Origin: Pegoplata infirma | Lineage: Eukaryota > Arthropoda > Insecta > Diptera > Anthomyiidae | DNA length: 64,000 nucleotides | NCBI GenBank assembly: GCA_963921195.1 | Contig: OY992540.1 | Coordinates: 56,676,844-56,740,843 of the forward strand | Direction: 5' to 3' | In this document: piece after piece, positions 10,950 through 22,690 of the stretch | Layout: each line of letters starts with the position of its first letter | Numbering within the stretch: the first letter of the stretch is position 1 | Notes under the pieces: model-generated | Told to the model about the DNA's origin: nothing | The model's input: only the letters and a program-made list of their open reading frames with translations | The model's database searches: none | Translations under genes and position numbers: made by a program

Positions 10950-11896
10950 TAGAGTGTCCCTTATTTTGGAAATGTTGGAAATGTTGAGACGGTACCCCCT
11001 CATTTTTTTCCTTTTGACTAAAAAATAGCTCAGGAAAAATTTTACGCCCCTACGACCACGCCTTCCCTACGCGACGGGGCCGTAAAGAGCGGGGCCTTAA
11101 AAATCATTTTTCCATACAAAGCAAAACATTTTTTTTTTGATTTTAAATTTTTTTGTTATTAATTATAATATTACTTGGTTAGCTTATTCATGACAAAAAA
11201 TTTGATTTTGGTGGGATGAGGCTTTCAGTTCTAAAAAATTTTTCGAAAAAAAAAATTTAGAGCTTTTGGGGTCCTACAGTAAAAATTTTTTAAAAAATAT
11301 TTTTTTTTAGTTTTGACAAGCAACCGTTTTAGTTGAATTGTTGCTTTTAATGATATATTTTCATAAAAAAATATTATTCCTATCTGTGACATCTTTATCG
11401 TGATCTAAAAAAGGGTAAAAAATGCATTTTTGATGTTTTTCGGTACACGATCAAGATGTCACAGATATGAATAATATTTTTTTATGAATATATATCATTA
11501 AAAGCAACATTACAACTAAAACCGTTGCTTGTCAAAACTAAAAAAAAAAAATTTTAAAAAATTTTTACTGTAGGACCCCAAAAGCTCTAAATTTTTTTTT
11601 TCGAAAAATTTTTTAGAACTGAAAGCCTCATCCCACCAAAATCAAATTTTTTGTCGTGAATAAGCTAACCAAGTAATATTATAATTAATAACAAAAAAAT
11701 TAAAAATCAAAAAAAAAATTTTTGGTTTGTATGGAAAAGTTATTTTTAAGGCCCCGATCTTTAAGGTCCCGTCGCGTAGGGAAGGCGTGGTCGTAGGGGC
11801 GTAAAATTTTTCCTGAGTTATTTTTTAGTCAAAAGGAAAAAAATGAGGGGGTACCGTCTCAACATTTCCAACATTTCCAAAATAAGGGACACTCTA
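10950..11896. mobile_element. 947-bp palindromic hAT-type element
   Basis: The element is two long arms meeting near 11420. TAGAGTGTCCCTTATTTTGG at the left is mirrored by CCAAAATAAGGGACACTCTA at the right, and homology continues through nearly the whole length. Both flanks carry ATGTATAT (10942-10949, 11897-11904), an exact 8-bp duplication. TAGAG fits the hAT terminal rule YARNG. Arms include CGTAGGGGCGTAAAATTTTT and GACATCTTTATCGTG blocks. A transcript would fold into a long hairpin. A second copy is at 24137-25703. Confidence 0.9.
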
Positions 11897-11904
11897 ATGT
11901 ATAT

Positions 11905-12271
11905 ATTTTGCATATTTGTTAATGCATGTTTTAAAAGATTTTGCTAATTTTTTAATACATAATGAAAATATAATTAATTTGAATTTAAACAAGTCCAAAT
12001 CGCATTGAAGCAGTGACAGTGCGTTTTTTTTTTACTCACGCTCATGCACGTGATTAAAAAAATAGTTCTGATGGTTATAAAAGTCTACCAGGCTTTTTTT
12101 TTGACTAAAAAATAGAAACATCGCTATGAATCGGTAAATGTAACGAAACGTATCGAACAATTTTGTGGGAATCAAACATGTGACCACAGCGCTGAGAATC
12201 TAACACGGCATTAATGTCGCTTTATGCCTAAACTCATTAAGCCCTTTTACTACAAAGAATCTCAATGACTT
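11905..12271. other. Unassigned sequence
   Basis: No gene or repeat structure recognised apart from the AT-rich composition. Confidence 0.5.
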
Positions 12272-12400
12272 CCGCAACAGGGATGATAAAGTCAGTACAA
12301 ATGTACTTTTTCCAGTACAATTTGGAGGCCAAAAGTACGGCAGTACTCCACTGACTGATTAGTACAATTTCAAAATTTTCCCAATCACAAATTTTTACAC
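12272..12400. repeat. Dispersed GTCAGTAC-type repeat fragment
   Basis: The block GGGATGATAAAGTCAGTAC..GTACTTTTTCCAGTACAATTT has a relative at 63386-63480 (GGGATAATAAAGTCAGTACC..TAGTACAATTT). Only this short homologous stretch is visible. Confidence 0.5.
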
Positions 12401-12639
12401 GGTTTTTGGGTATAAAATAGTCAAAAACTACGAACTTTGTGAAAAAGATCGTCAAAATCTGCACCATATTTTCAAAAATCCACAAATTTATTTTAAAATT
12501 CAAAATTTACTTTCGGTTAAGCAAACTTTTTGTTAAAATCATCATTTAAACAAAGTTTTTAGAAAAAGTTTTTAACAATCAACTTAATAATTTAACTAAA
12601 ATTATGTTTTTTTTTAGTTTATTTAACAAAAAAAATATT

Positions 12640-12716
12640 TAAAATTTGCTCGTTGCCCCCCTGAAGCATTCAAATTGCAACCCAGTGGGGCGAGAATCAA
12701 AGGTTGGGAACCATTG
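12640..12716. mobile_element. Solo right end of the CAATGG hAT-type MITE
   Basis: GGGGCGAGAATCAAAGGTTGGGAACCATTG is the mirror of the left end of the intact MITE at 57952-58199. No left end with a matching duplication was found upstream, so this copy is truncated. Confidence 0.65.
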
Positions 12717-13412
12717 GTTTAACTAAAGATAGATCGAATCGACTTGGGACCCATTTTCCGGGAAACACTGGTTTAGGGTATTATATATTTGTCTAAAAAA
12801 TATATAAAAAAAAAATGTTTAAATTTTTTAAACAACGAGGATAAAAAAGTACGATTTTTTAGTTAAGTCAGTAGAATCTTGGAAATGTCATTTATTAACC
12901 CTTGTTCCGCAACCATGAAATATTTTTTCCTAAAGTCAACCAACAAAAATGGTCTCAAATATTAGCAAAAGAAATAGTTTCTTATTTGTTGTGGTGGTGG
13001 CGATGATGCTATTTTTTTTTTTTGGATGGTATACTTGAGAATTTTAATTATACCCTAATGGCTTATAATAGCTGGTGGCTACTGCTACTGCAGTAATAAG
13101 AACAACATAAACTCATTTTATACTGCAGTTTTTATTATTTGACTTCGAAGTTGTCCTTTTTCGTAGCTATTAAAAGAATTTTTCCTTTATTTTCATAGTT
13201 CTTTGCTAGAGTATTTACTTTACCTTCTAACAAAAGTTTTGATACTTTTAATTTGGGTACACTCAAAATAAGGACTATGTTAAATAATCCATAAAGCATT
13301 TAATTTATATTTCGCAGTTTCTAGATGATTTTTATGCTAAAATTTATCAGCCTGACCACAGCAAAATTAATGTAAAGTTGACTCAAAATTTTTTTTCCCC
13401 ACAAATTGTTGT
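12717..13412. other. Unassigned AT-rich sequence
   Basis: No gene, terminal repeat or tandem structure recognised. Confidence 0.5.
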
Positions 13413-13508
13413 GTATACCCCTTCAACCATAGTATGGGGGTATACTCACTTTGTCATTTCGTGTGTAACGCATCGAAATATCGGTCTAGGACCCCATAAA
13501 GTACATAT

Positions 13509-15471
13509 GGGGCATTCCATGTGAAATCGGACACTTTGAAAAATTTTTTTTTTTAGATTTTCCTAATTTGTTTACAGTTTTTAGTACCCTTCGAAAACTT
13601 CTTCGTGGTAAATTTTCATATTTTTTTGATGACCCGTTCAAAAGATATCGAATTTTTAAAAATTGGTAGTTTGCTCCTTTACTAAAACTTCTTTTACTCA
13701 TAACTTCTTCAATAAAAGTCCAAATTTCAAATTTTTTTTCTCAAAATTTTTGTTTTTTTGCGTACTTTCTAAAAATAAATCCCAAAAAATTCTTAAAAGC
13801 GTTCTAATATGCGATTAGGGTTTTTAAATTTTAGAGTTTTCAAATTTAAATCTCATTTTTGAAAATGTTTGTACTCTTCGATTTTTTTGAAATTTTTTTG
13901 TGTAAAACTTCTATCGATTATGCAAATTTTTTGCCCAGGAAGATCGTGGGATAACGATTATTACTATTTTTTAAAATTTTTTGAAAAAAATTTATTGCAA
14001 TTTTCCAATCTTAAAATCACTTCTACAGCTCCAACGGTGCGTCATAGAGGGGTCATTTATAAGACCGACCGCCATTATTTTTTACGTCTTAACATTTCCT
14101 TGGAACAAACTAATACCCTATCTCCAATTTCTAAGGGGGCTCCTACACAAAACGAAATTTTTCACAATTTGCTCCAACCGCTCTAACTGCCCTAATAGTG
14201 CCCTTAGAGCAACAAAATGTATGACCGACCCACAATATTTTTTTAGCCCTAACATTTTCTCTGAACACACCTACCCTCTATCTCTTATTGTTAAGGCGGT
14301 CCCCATACAATTTTTTTCATTTTTGTAATTAGTTTTATTTAATCAGCTTCTACCGGTCCAATGGTGCGTCCGAGAGGGGTCATTAGTGAGACTGACCCCC
14401 ATTTATTTTTACCCTACAACATTTTTTTTAAATATACCTACACCCTATCTCCACTCCCTAAGTAGGCTCCCATACAAAATTACATTTTTATAAAATTTGC
14501 TCCAACTGTTATTTGTATGGGAGCCTACTTAGGGAGTGGAGATAAGGCGTAGGTGTGTTTTAAAAAAATGTTGTAGGGTCAAAATAAATGGGGGTCAGTC
14601 TCACTAATGACCCCTCTCGGACGCACCATTGGACCGGTAGAAGCTGATTAAATAAAACAAATTTACAAAAAATCAAAAAAATTGTATGGGGACCCCCTTA
14701 ACAGTTAAAGATAGAGGGTAGGTGTGTTCAGAGAAAATGTTTGGACTAAAAAAATATTGTAATTTTGTATGGGAGCCCACTTAGGGAGTGTAGGCCATTA
14801 TTAGGGCAGTTGGAGCGGTTGGAGCAAATTTTAAAAAATGTCGTTTTGTGTGGGAGCCCCCTTAGAAATTGGAGATAGGGTATTAGTTTGTTCCAAAGAA
14901 ATGTTAAGACGTAAAAATTAATGGGGGTCGGTCTTATAAATGACCCCTCTATGACGCACCATTGGAGCAGTAGAAGTGATTTTAAGATTGGAAAATTACA
15001 ATAAATTTTTTTAAAAAAATTTTAAAAAATAGTAATAATCGTTATCCCACGATCTTTCTGGGCAAAAAATTTGTATAATCGATAGAAGTTTTACACAAAA
15101 AAATTTCAAAAAAATCGAAGAGTACAAACATTTTCAAAAATGAGATTTACATTTAAAAACTTAAAAATCGCATATTAGAACGCTTTTAAGAATTTTTTGG
15201 GATTTTTTTTAGAAAGTACGCAAAAAAACAAAAATTTTGAAAAAAAAAATTTGAAATTTGGACCATTATTGAAGAAGTTATGAGTACAAGAAGTTTTAGT
15301 AAAGGAGCAAACTACCAATTTTTAAAAATTTTATATCTTTTGAACAGGTCATCAAAAAAATAGGAAAATTAACCACGAAGGAGTTTTCGAAAGGTACTAA
15401 AAACTGTAAACAAATTGGGAAAATCTAAAAAAAAAAATTTTCAAAGTGTCCGATTTCACATGGAATGCCCC
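13509..15471. mobile_element. 1.96-kb palindromic element, GGGGCATTCC ends, copy 1
   Basis: GGGGCATTCCATGTGAAATC at the left is mirrored by the right end, and the arms match through most of the length, meeting near 14500 around the ACTGTTATTTGTATGGG region. Arms share GATCGTGGGATAACGATTA, CCTATCTCCAATTTCTAAG, GTATGACCGACCCACA and TCATTAGTGAGACTGACCC. The target duplication cannot be read because the flanks are a run of AT. I cannot name the superfamily. Open frames within it are arm artefacts. Confidence 0.85.
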
Positions 15472-15658
15472 ATATGTATATTATTGATCAGTGATCGATT
15501 TTAAGACATTCTAGCGATGTCCGTCCTTTTGACCGTCTGCCTGTCTGTGAAAGACACGATACAGTCCAAAATAAGAGAGCTAGACTCTTGAAGTTTGGCA
15601 CAAATATGTTTATGGTCATAAGCTGGTTAAGTTCGGAGATGGACAAATTGGACCAGGG

Positions 15659-17055
15659 CACAGTGCGACATTTGGCCAATCTAGGTGGACAAAAATCGAA
15701 AAATAAAAGTTGGCGATTGTTATAATTTAAATGAATGTGACAGCAAACAATCCATATACTATGGAAATAATCATAATATGACGAAAAAAGTTCTGTTTCA
15801 TTTGTTACAGGAGTTTAAAGTCACATCTTGTAATAGACTTTTGAGAAATAATATATATTTTTGAGCACCATCCCAACTTCAAACACTTATAACTTTTTTG
15901 TTGTTGGAGTTATAAGTCCATTTTTTTATTGTTAAATACAGCATTTTTAATCTAGTTTTTAAATCCGTGCTCATTTTTCAATTTGATCGAAAACTTATTG
16001 TTGTAATTTATTAAAAACAAAAATTAAAAATAAAAAAAAATAAATAAAGAAAACTGAAACTTCGTTGGAATAAAACTATAGTTTCCTCACGCTCCCTCAC
16101 ACGACCTATACATGTGGCAGGTGTTGGAATGTCTCTAGTAAGAGATTAAACCATATTTGCTGGCGATTTTTTGCGATTTATAGAGAATTTTAAAGTTTAG
16201 TGAACGTCTAAAATGGACTTTTTGCTTGATTTTTTTTTTTTAATTCCAGAGACTTTTAGTTTAAAACTATATGAAAAATACACTTATATTGCACATAAAA
16301 TTGAATGATTATGTAAGAATATATTATAATATAAAATGTAATGTGTTATTACACCAAACCCTTGTTTAACGGCATTACATTTTTGTTAACGATGTTTAGT
16401 TTTTGTATAAAATATGGGAAAATTGGATAATTGTTAAATTCGTAGAATTCGCAATGAAATTAAAATAATGAAAACCAAATAACTTTAATTTTTTGGTTTG
16501 AAATTCTAAAATATGAGTGATACAAAGCACACGATTTCAATAAATTACTGTACTGCTATTTCTATTGTAAAATCTTTTTGTGTGTATTAAATTTATAAAA
16601 CTTCTTTCTTTCTCAAAAATTAAATTTATAAAACTGCAAATAGTGGGCGGACCACGCCCCTTTTTGTTACATATAGAGTTAATTTTACAATGTACATGAG
16701 CAAAAAATGAAATCTAGCCCAAGGTTGTCCAACACAGCTTAAATATCTGTTATAAAAAAGTGGGCGTATACCGCCCATCAATAATTATCTTTGAGGTTGT
16801 TGTGTACATTTTTTTTACAATATGGTACACAAATAATACTTTTTTTTACAAAATTTCATAAAAATTCTTCGAATTATTTAAGCAATTTCTTAAAAAATAG
16901 TTAATTTCCCAAAAATGGGCGTGGCATTTGTTCGATTGTTCCAAATTTTGTTGTCAATATTAGTTATGTCCTACATTATTATCAAACCAAATTTCAAGCC
17001 AGGATCTTTTAAATTAGATTTTTGTCCACCTAGATTGGCCAAATGTCGCACTGTG
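15659..17055. mobile_element. Transib-like non-autonomous element with RSS-type ends
   Basis: Both ends carry a perfect 39-bp inverted repeat starting CACAGTGCGACATTTGG and ending ACAAAAATC. The flanks are CAGGG at 15654-15658 and at 17056-17060, an exact 5-bp GC-rich duplication. CACWRTG ends with 5-bp GC-rich duplications are the hallmark of the Transib superfamily, whose transposase is related to RAG1. The repeat divides into heptamer CACAGTG, 23 bp, and ACAAAAATC, one base from the V(D)J nonamer ACAAAAACC. The 1.3-kb interior shows no transposase frame, so mobility would need a partner. It sits inside a Helentron whose sequence resumes on the right. Confidence 0.87.
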
Positions 17056-17470
17056 CAGGGGGGGAAAAAGTTGCTACTTAAGGAACTAAACCAACCTCTA
17101 AAAAATGCAATTTTTTACAGGTTTTATTATATTTTTAATAAGCAAATGAAACATTTTATTGTCGGAAGAAGTTCTAGGCCCTGCCCTTAAATCCCGGGGT
17201 TACAAAATACGTTTTTTTGGTCCGCCCCCTTCTGTGGCTTTTGTGGATATTGAAAAAAATATTTAAATAATGATAAAATTGTATTACTGAAGTGCGAAAC
17301 CCATAATAAATGAATTTATAGACACAAACCGCGAGGAGAAAAGTAACCCCCACTGATTTGATTGAACCTCCTCCCCCACAAAAAACGCCCCTTTATATAT
17401 TTGTTTTTGCATGTTGGAGGGTATCAAAGATTTGTCACACACGAATTTAAAACTGTTACTTGTTGTTTTT

Positions 17471-17563
17471 ATTCCCTCCAACCACAGTATGGGGGCATAC
17501 TCACTTTGTCATTCCGTGTGTAACGCGTCGAAATATCGGTCTAGGAGCCCATAAAGTATATAT
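17471..17563 (-). mobile_element. Second Helentron tail, abutting the first element head to tail
   Basis: CCCTCCAACCACAGTATGGG..ACTCACTTTGTCATTCC..GAAATATCGGTCTAGGAGCCC is a complete tail on the minus strand. It begins within a few bases of the 5' end of the Helentron at 13413-17467 and is cut at 17563 by a palindrome at exactly the tail position used in the first copy. Confidence 0.82.
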
Positions 17564-19767
17564 GGGGCATTCCATGTGAAATCGGACACTTTGAAAAACT
17601 TTTTTTTTTAGATTTTCCCAATTTGTTTACAGATTTTAGTACCCTTCGAAAACTCCTTCGTGGTAAATTTTCAGATTTTTTTGATGACCTCCCGGTGAAA
17701 AATGATACAAATATGATCATATATGCGTTCATACAGCGTCATGTATGCCCATATATGGAGCATATATGGATATATATGACACTGTATGAAGGGATATATG
17801 ATCATATTTGCAACATATATGTCCATATACGTAAAATGAGGGCATATGACCATATATGACATATATGCTCCATATATGTCCACGTATGTCATATATGGGC
17901 ATATGCCCTCATTTTACGTATATGGACATATATGTTGCAAATATGATCATATATGACTGCATACAAATTCATATATGACCATATGTGCTCATATATCCAC
18001 ATATTTGCATCCATATATTCACATATATGTATCCATATATGCTCATTTTTCACCGGGCCGATCAAAAGATATCGAATTTTTAAAAGTTGGTCAATAATGG
18101 TCCAAATTTAAAATTTTTTTTTTCAAAATTTTTTACGTACTTTCTAAAAAAAAATCCCAAAAAATTCTTAAAAGCGCTCTAGTATTCGATTTTTAAGTTT
18201 TAAAATTTAAATCTCATTTTTGAAAATGTTTGTACTCTTCGATTTTTCTGAAATTTTTTTTGTGTAAAACTTCTATCAATTCTACAAATTTTTTGCCCAG
18301 GAAGATAGTGGGATAACGATTATTACTATTTTTTTAAAATTTTTTGAAAAAATTTTGTTGTAATTTTCCAATCTTAAAATCATTTTTACTGCTCCAATGG
18401 TGCGTCATAGAGGGATCCTTTATAAGACCGACCCCCATTAATTTTTACGTCTTAACATTTCTTTGAAACAAACTAATACCCTATCTCCAATTTCTATGGC
18501 GGCTCCCACACAAAACGACATTTTTTAAATTTGTTCCAACCGCTCTAACTGCCCTAATAGTGCCCTTAGAGCAACAAAATCTATGACCGACCCACAATAT
18601 TTTTTTAGTCCAAACATTTTTTCTGAACACACCTACCCTCTATCTTTAACTCTTAAGGCGGTCCCCCCCATACAATTTTGTTTATTTTTTGTAAATTTGT
18701 TTTATTTAATCAGCTTCTACCGGTCCAATGGTGCGTCAGAGAGGGGTCATTAGTGAGACCGACCCCCATTTATTTTTACCCTGCAACATTTCTTTGAAAC
18801 ATACCTACGCCCTATCTACACTCCCTAAGTGGGCTCCCATACAAAATTACATTTTTATAAAATTTGCTCCAACTGTTATTTGTATGGGAGCCTACTTATG
18901 GAGTGGAGATAGAGCGTAGGTATGTTTTAAAAAAATATTGTAGGGTTAAAATAAATGGGACGCACCATTGGACCAATAGAAGCTGATTAAATAAAACAAA
19001 TTTACAAAAAATAAAAAAAATTGTATGGGGACCGCCTTAACAGTTAAAGATAGAGGGTAGATGTGTTCAGAGAAAATGTTTGGACTAAAAAAATATTGTG
19101 GGTCGGTCATACATTTTGTTGCTCTAAGGGCACTATTAGGGCAGTTAGAGCGGTTACAACAAATTTTAAAAAATGTCGTTTTGTGTGGGAGCCCCCTTAG
19201 AAATTGGAGATAGGGTATTAGTTTGTTTAAAAGAAATGTTAAGACGTAAAAATTAATGGGGGTCGGTCTTATAAAGGACCCCTCTATGACGCACCATTGG
19301 AGCAGTAGAAATGATTCTAAGATTGAAAAATTACAAAAAATTTAAAAAAATAGTAATAATCGTTATCCCACGATCTTCCTGGGCAAAAAATTTGTAGAAT
19401 TGATAGAAGTTTTACACAAAAGAAATTCAAAAAAATCGAAGAGTACAAAACATTTTCAAAAATGATATTTAAATTTTAAAACTTAAAAATCGCATACTAG
19501 AGCACTTTTAAGAATTTTTTGGGATTTTTTTTTAGAAAGTACGTAAAAAAACAAAAATTTTGAAAAAAAAAATTGAAATTTGGACTATTATTGAAGAAGT
19601 TATGATTAAAAGAAGTAAAGGAACAAACAACCAATTTTTAAAAATTCGATATCTTTTGAACGGGTCATCAAAAAAATCTGAAAATTTACCACGAAGGAGT
19701 TTTCGAAGGGTACTAAAAATCTAAAAAAAAAAATTTTCAAAGTGTCCGATTTGACATGGAATGCCCC
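17564..19767. mobile_element. Palindromic element, GGGGCATTCC ends, copy 2
   Basis: Same termini and arm blocks as 13509-15471, with a nested MITE at 17691-18057. Subtracting that, the length is about 1.84 kb. The right arm has lost a piece: the TCATTAGTGAGACTGACC block is missing near 18960. The right flank (CTAATGTAAGTCG) is not Helentron sequence, unlike copy 1. Confidence 0.85.
17691..18057. mobile_element. CATATATG-rich palindromic MITE nested in copy 2
   Basis: The ends CCCGGTGAAAAATGA and TCATTTTTCACCGGG are inverted. The uninterrupted host sequence is visible in copy 1 at about 13627 (GATGACCCGTTCAAAAG). The interior is built almost wholly of CATATATG-type octamers and has a second internal palindrome: GCAACATATATGTCCATATA at 17811 is mirrored at 17919-17938. 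Open frames here are by-products of the repeat. Confidence 0.85.
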
Positions 19768-20075
19768 CTAATGTAAGTCGTATCAAAAAAAAAATTACCA
19801 ACTTTTCTTTAAGTGTATCGTTGCAAAAATCCAAAACCATTTGGTTTCATTATAATTTCAAAGCAAAATAAAAAAAAAACTTAAATTTTTATGTTGGTTT
19901 TGATAACATTTTTATTTCAGTTTGTCTGACTTTGGTTGGTGGTGCAATTTGGAGCCAACAAAAAAAGGAAAAATAAAAAAAGAAATTGATTATTTTATTA
20001 CCATTTTGTCGATAGGTTTCATGGCATGAACTTTTTGTCTGTTTAATGTAACAATCGAAATTAGAAAAGTATCTA
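19768..20075. other. Unassigned AT-rich sequence
   Basis: Nothing recognised between the palindrome and the next element. Confidence 0.5.
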
Positions 20076-20887
20076 CACTCAAAAAATTATGTCATTAACT
20101 GTTTGTAGTTTATTTAAAAAGTTTTCCGTTTAGTCGTTTTTAAAAGAAAAAACATTTGTTTGATGTTCAGTTTTTATTAATGACTACTTCAGTCCTTTGT
20201 TTCAAAAATAACACACTAAAAAATAAAGACTTTCACTAGCATTTAATTTATAAAGTCATTTATTTTTGTTCTGTAAGTAAAAACTACGGATTATTCTTTA
20301 AATTTTTAATGATTTGTGTAAGTAATTTTTTTTTAAATTGTTGGTATTTTTTAATGATATATCATTAGTTTTTACCTACACAAGTCAGTTATTTGTTTGT
20401 AGAAAAAAAATTCAAAACATTATTTATAGAAATATAAAAACATATTTGTATCAAGTGGCTTTGGCACGATGGGTAGAGTGTCTGGCCAGAATGTAGTTGA
20501 TTGCGGGATCGATTCCCCAAAATTTTATTAAAAAATTTTAAAAAAATATTTCAATAGAAAATTGTATAAAATAACCTACGAAATCATTAATTTTTAATGT
20601 TTTGGTAGGTTATTTTTTTGGAATTTGTTGGTAAAAATAACAGAACTATCATTAATTTTTAATGTTTTCGTAGGTTATTTTTTTCGAATTTGTTGGTAAA
20701 AAAGAATGAAAAAACCGTAATTTTTTAATGTTTAGTGTTATTTATTTTAGAAAATTTTGCCAACAGTAAAAAATAAATGTTGATGTTTTTAAATCAAATG
20801 AATAATTACTGGGATGGTTTTCAATTGTTTATTCACTGGTTTTAAGTGTGTTTTTCTTTTGTTTTTGCCTGCAAAATATTTTGAGTG
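20076..20887 (+). mobile_element. TA-target CACTCA element with internal tRNA-like segment, copy 1
   Basis: The ends CACTCAAAAAATTATGTCAT and ATATTTTGAGTG are flanked by TA (20074-20075 and 20888-20889). The copy at 60431-61246 is the reverse complement over nearly its full length. Inside are two repeats of TTTTTAATGTTTTNGTAGGTTA and, at 20456-20518, a tRNA-like segment. No protein is encoded. TA duplication suggests mobilisation by a Tc1/mariner-like enzyme, but the ends alone do not prove it. Confidence 0.85.
20456..20518 (+). other. tRNA-like segment with A-box and B-box-like motifs
   Basis: TGGCACGATGGGTAGAGTG resembles a tRNA D-arm/A box, and GCGGGATCGATTCCCC resembles a T-arm/B box with a five-base GGGAT/ATTCCC pairing. 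Spacing is plausible for a tRNA, but the anticodon arm does not fold cleanly, so it is unlikely to be a functional tRNA. It may be a captured tRNA or SINE head. Confidence 0.5.
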
Positions 20888-21959
20888 TAGGTACAACAAA
20901 TGACAATAGTTTTTCAATTTTATGTTCAATGATTTTCTTTTTAGTTTTTGCTAATTTAAAATCTTTATTCATGAATTCATGCAGTTCATTGATATCTATA
21001 AGAACAATGTTTCTCAGGATATTGTAGTGGCAACCGTAAATATTTCCGGCAAAATGTTGCTTAAGACCGGTTGAAAAATTATCATATTCATAGACATTAT
21101 TTACCTACAAAAAACTCAGTAGAAATGCGAAAATGAGGTCTTCAAACAAAAAATAATGAGAACCACTGTTTAATCCTCCGATGACTAATAAGGTCCATGG
21201 GCACCTTGTAGGTCGAATAGTATAAAACAATTACTTAACAATTTCAACATGATTCCTCCACTTTTTTTTTATCATTATCAAGTATAAAACAATTACTAAA
21301 CAATTTCAACATGATTCCTCCACTTTTTTTATCATTATCAAGGGTTAAACAAATTTCCTACCTGGAGAACGTAAAATGTTTCCAGGGAACTTTTTTTATA
21401 TTTTCATGCATTTCGTTGGAGAGGTTATCAGTTATCGGAGGATAAAGAAGAAGTGCAGAAAAGTCTTTTATATATTTACATTCATTTTGTTGGAGAGGTT
21501 TTAAGTTATCGGAGCATAAATAAGAAATGCAGTAAAGTCTTTCATATGTGAATTTGAAATACAATCAAAAATAATAATAAAAAAATGTATAAAAGTACGC
21601 GTTATCAGAAATGTAAGTTAAAAACCATGACCGGCACGGCAAAAAATTAAAACTTATTTTATTTGTTTTCCGGGATCTCTCATTCTCCCTTCCTCTCACA
21701 ATCCTGGATTGCCGCATTTTCACAACAAATTTTTATTTTTTCCTTTAAAATGGTGTAACAAACTTACAGCAGTGCCAACTTTATCACATTGACTATGGGA
21801 TTAGTTTTTTTTTCGTAAAATTATGTTTATTTTATTAAAAGTTAGCACCACTGAACAAACAAATGACATTTTTTTGCGTCGCCGTCCCCCGTCCTTGTTT
21901 TGGGCCCTTATTCACCGGTAACGGCTACCGTCCCCCGTGACGTGCCTGTTCTGTTCCTA
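20888..21959. repeat. Gene-free interval with two local tandem duplications
   Basis: A unit of about 60 bp containing AACAATTTCAACATGATTCC is repeated at about 21221-21280 and 21282-21342. A second unit of about 75 bp containing GTTGGAGAGGTT and GTTATCGGAG is repeated at about 21411-21485 and 21487-21560. Near 21890-21960 the sequence turns GC-richer (CGTCCCCCGT twice). No gene is supported. Confidence 0.65.
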
Positions 21960-22560
21960 CTCTAAGTCGAGGGTAAAGTTTAAACATTGCTCTTTAAGAT
22001 GTAGAAGGAAGATGGTGGAAAAAATCTCATTCAAAGACAGTTGGAGCTCTAAGTCCTTACATTTGACTTATTTTTAAGTCGTCAGCACATCGGGTTCATA
22101 CACTATGAGTTGTCAAATTTGTCCAAAAACTCGATATTTTGTATCTTAAATTTCTCAAAAAAAAAGTTTTGAGACCGGTATTATGACTAGAAGAATAATT
22201 GTAATCTGTGTATAACGTGGCGTTCCATTCGCATATAGTTTTTTTCTTTATATAGTTTGTAGCAGAGAAATCGTTTTTTGGGAATAAGACATCATTTTGA
22301 GACAATTGGTACCCTAAGGGTTAAGGCGACTGACAAAATGATTTTGATATCCTTACAAGCAAAGTCTAATTGTAAGCTTTACCCTTGACTAATTTTGAAG
22401 TCGCTATCACATCGTGTTCATCGGCTATGAGTTGTCAAAAACGCCCAAAACGGCGATTTTTTTAAACTTTGACGTCAATTTTCTCAAAAACCTGATGTGA
22501 TGGAAAACAACAGTGGTAAGGAATTTCTTTGGCAATAACCCTTCTACGTCCATCTTCAAT
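21960..22560 (+). repeat. Dispersed repeat family A (AAGTCGTCAGCACATCG)
   Basis: Shares with 39677-41010 the blocks TTTTTAAGTCGTCAGCACATC, ATGAGTTGTCAAA, AATTGGTACCCTAAGGG and GGCGACTGAC. The blocks occur about twice within this interval, so the unit itself is partly duplicated. No terminal repeats were found and no protein is encoded; its class is unknown. Confidence 0.6.
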
Positions 22561-22690
22561 TATATGAATACAAATTGTCTATGATAAATTTTTACTGAAA
22601 TTAATTAAAATAAATATAATTTCCAAGTAAATCTTCATAAATGACAGAAAGACATACACATGTAAACGTGATATTTAAGTGTAAAATATA

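Larger units (their letters stand above)
13413..17467 (-). mobile_element. Helentron-like element with two nested insertions
   Basis: The tail is at 13413-13508 (TTCAACCATAGTATGGGGGT on the plus strand). The body resumes at 15476-15658 (ATCAGTGATCGAT, GTCCGTC.., CAGTCCAAAATAAGAGAGCTAGAC), resumes again at 17061, and the 5' end is near 17467 (GGAGGGTATCAAAG .. AACTGTTACTTGTTG). Without the palindrome (13509-15471) and the Transib-like insert (15659-17055) it is about 0.7 kb. The guests therefore came later than, or travelled with, this element. Another Helentron tail begins immediately after its 5' end. Confidence 0.82.

Noticed and set aside
17623..17892. Tyr/Ile/His-rich overlapping frames on both strands
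   Set aside because: They are translations of CATATATG repeats in a palindromic MITE.
20456..20518. A functional tRNA gene
   Set aside because: The anticodon arm does not pair properly and the segment lies within a mobile element present in two copies.
21770..21853. 84-bp MITE with CAGTGCCAACTTT and AAAGTTAGCACCACTG ends
   Set aside because: Ends are only partly inverted and the flanking 8-mers do not match; left as unproven.
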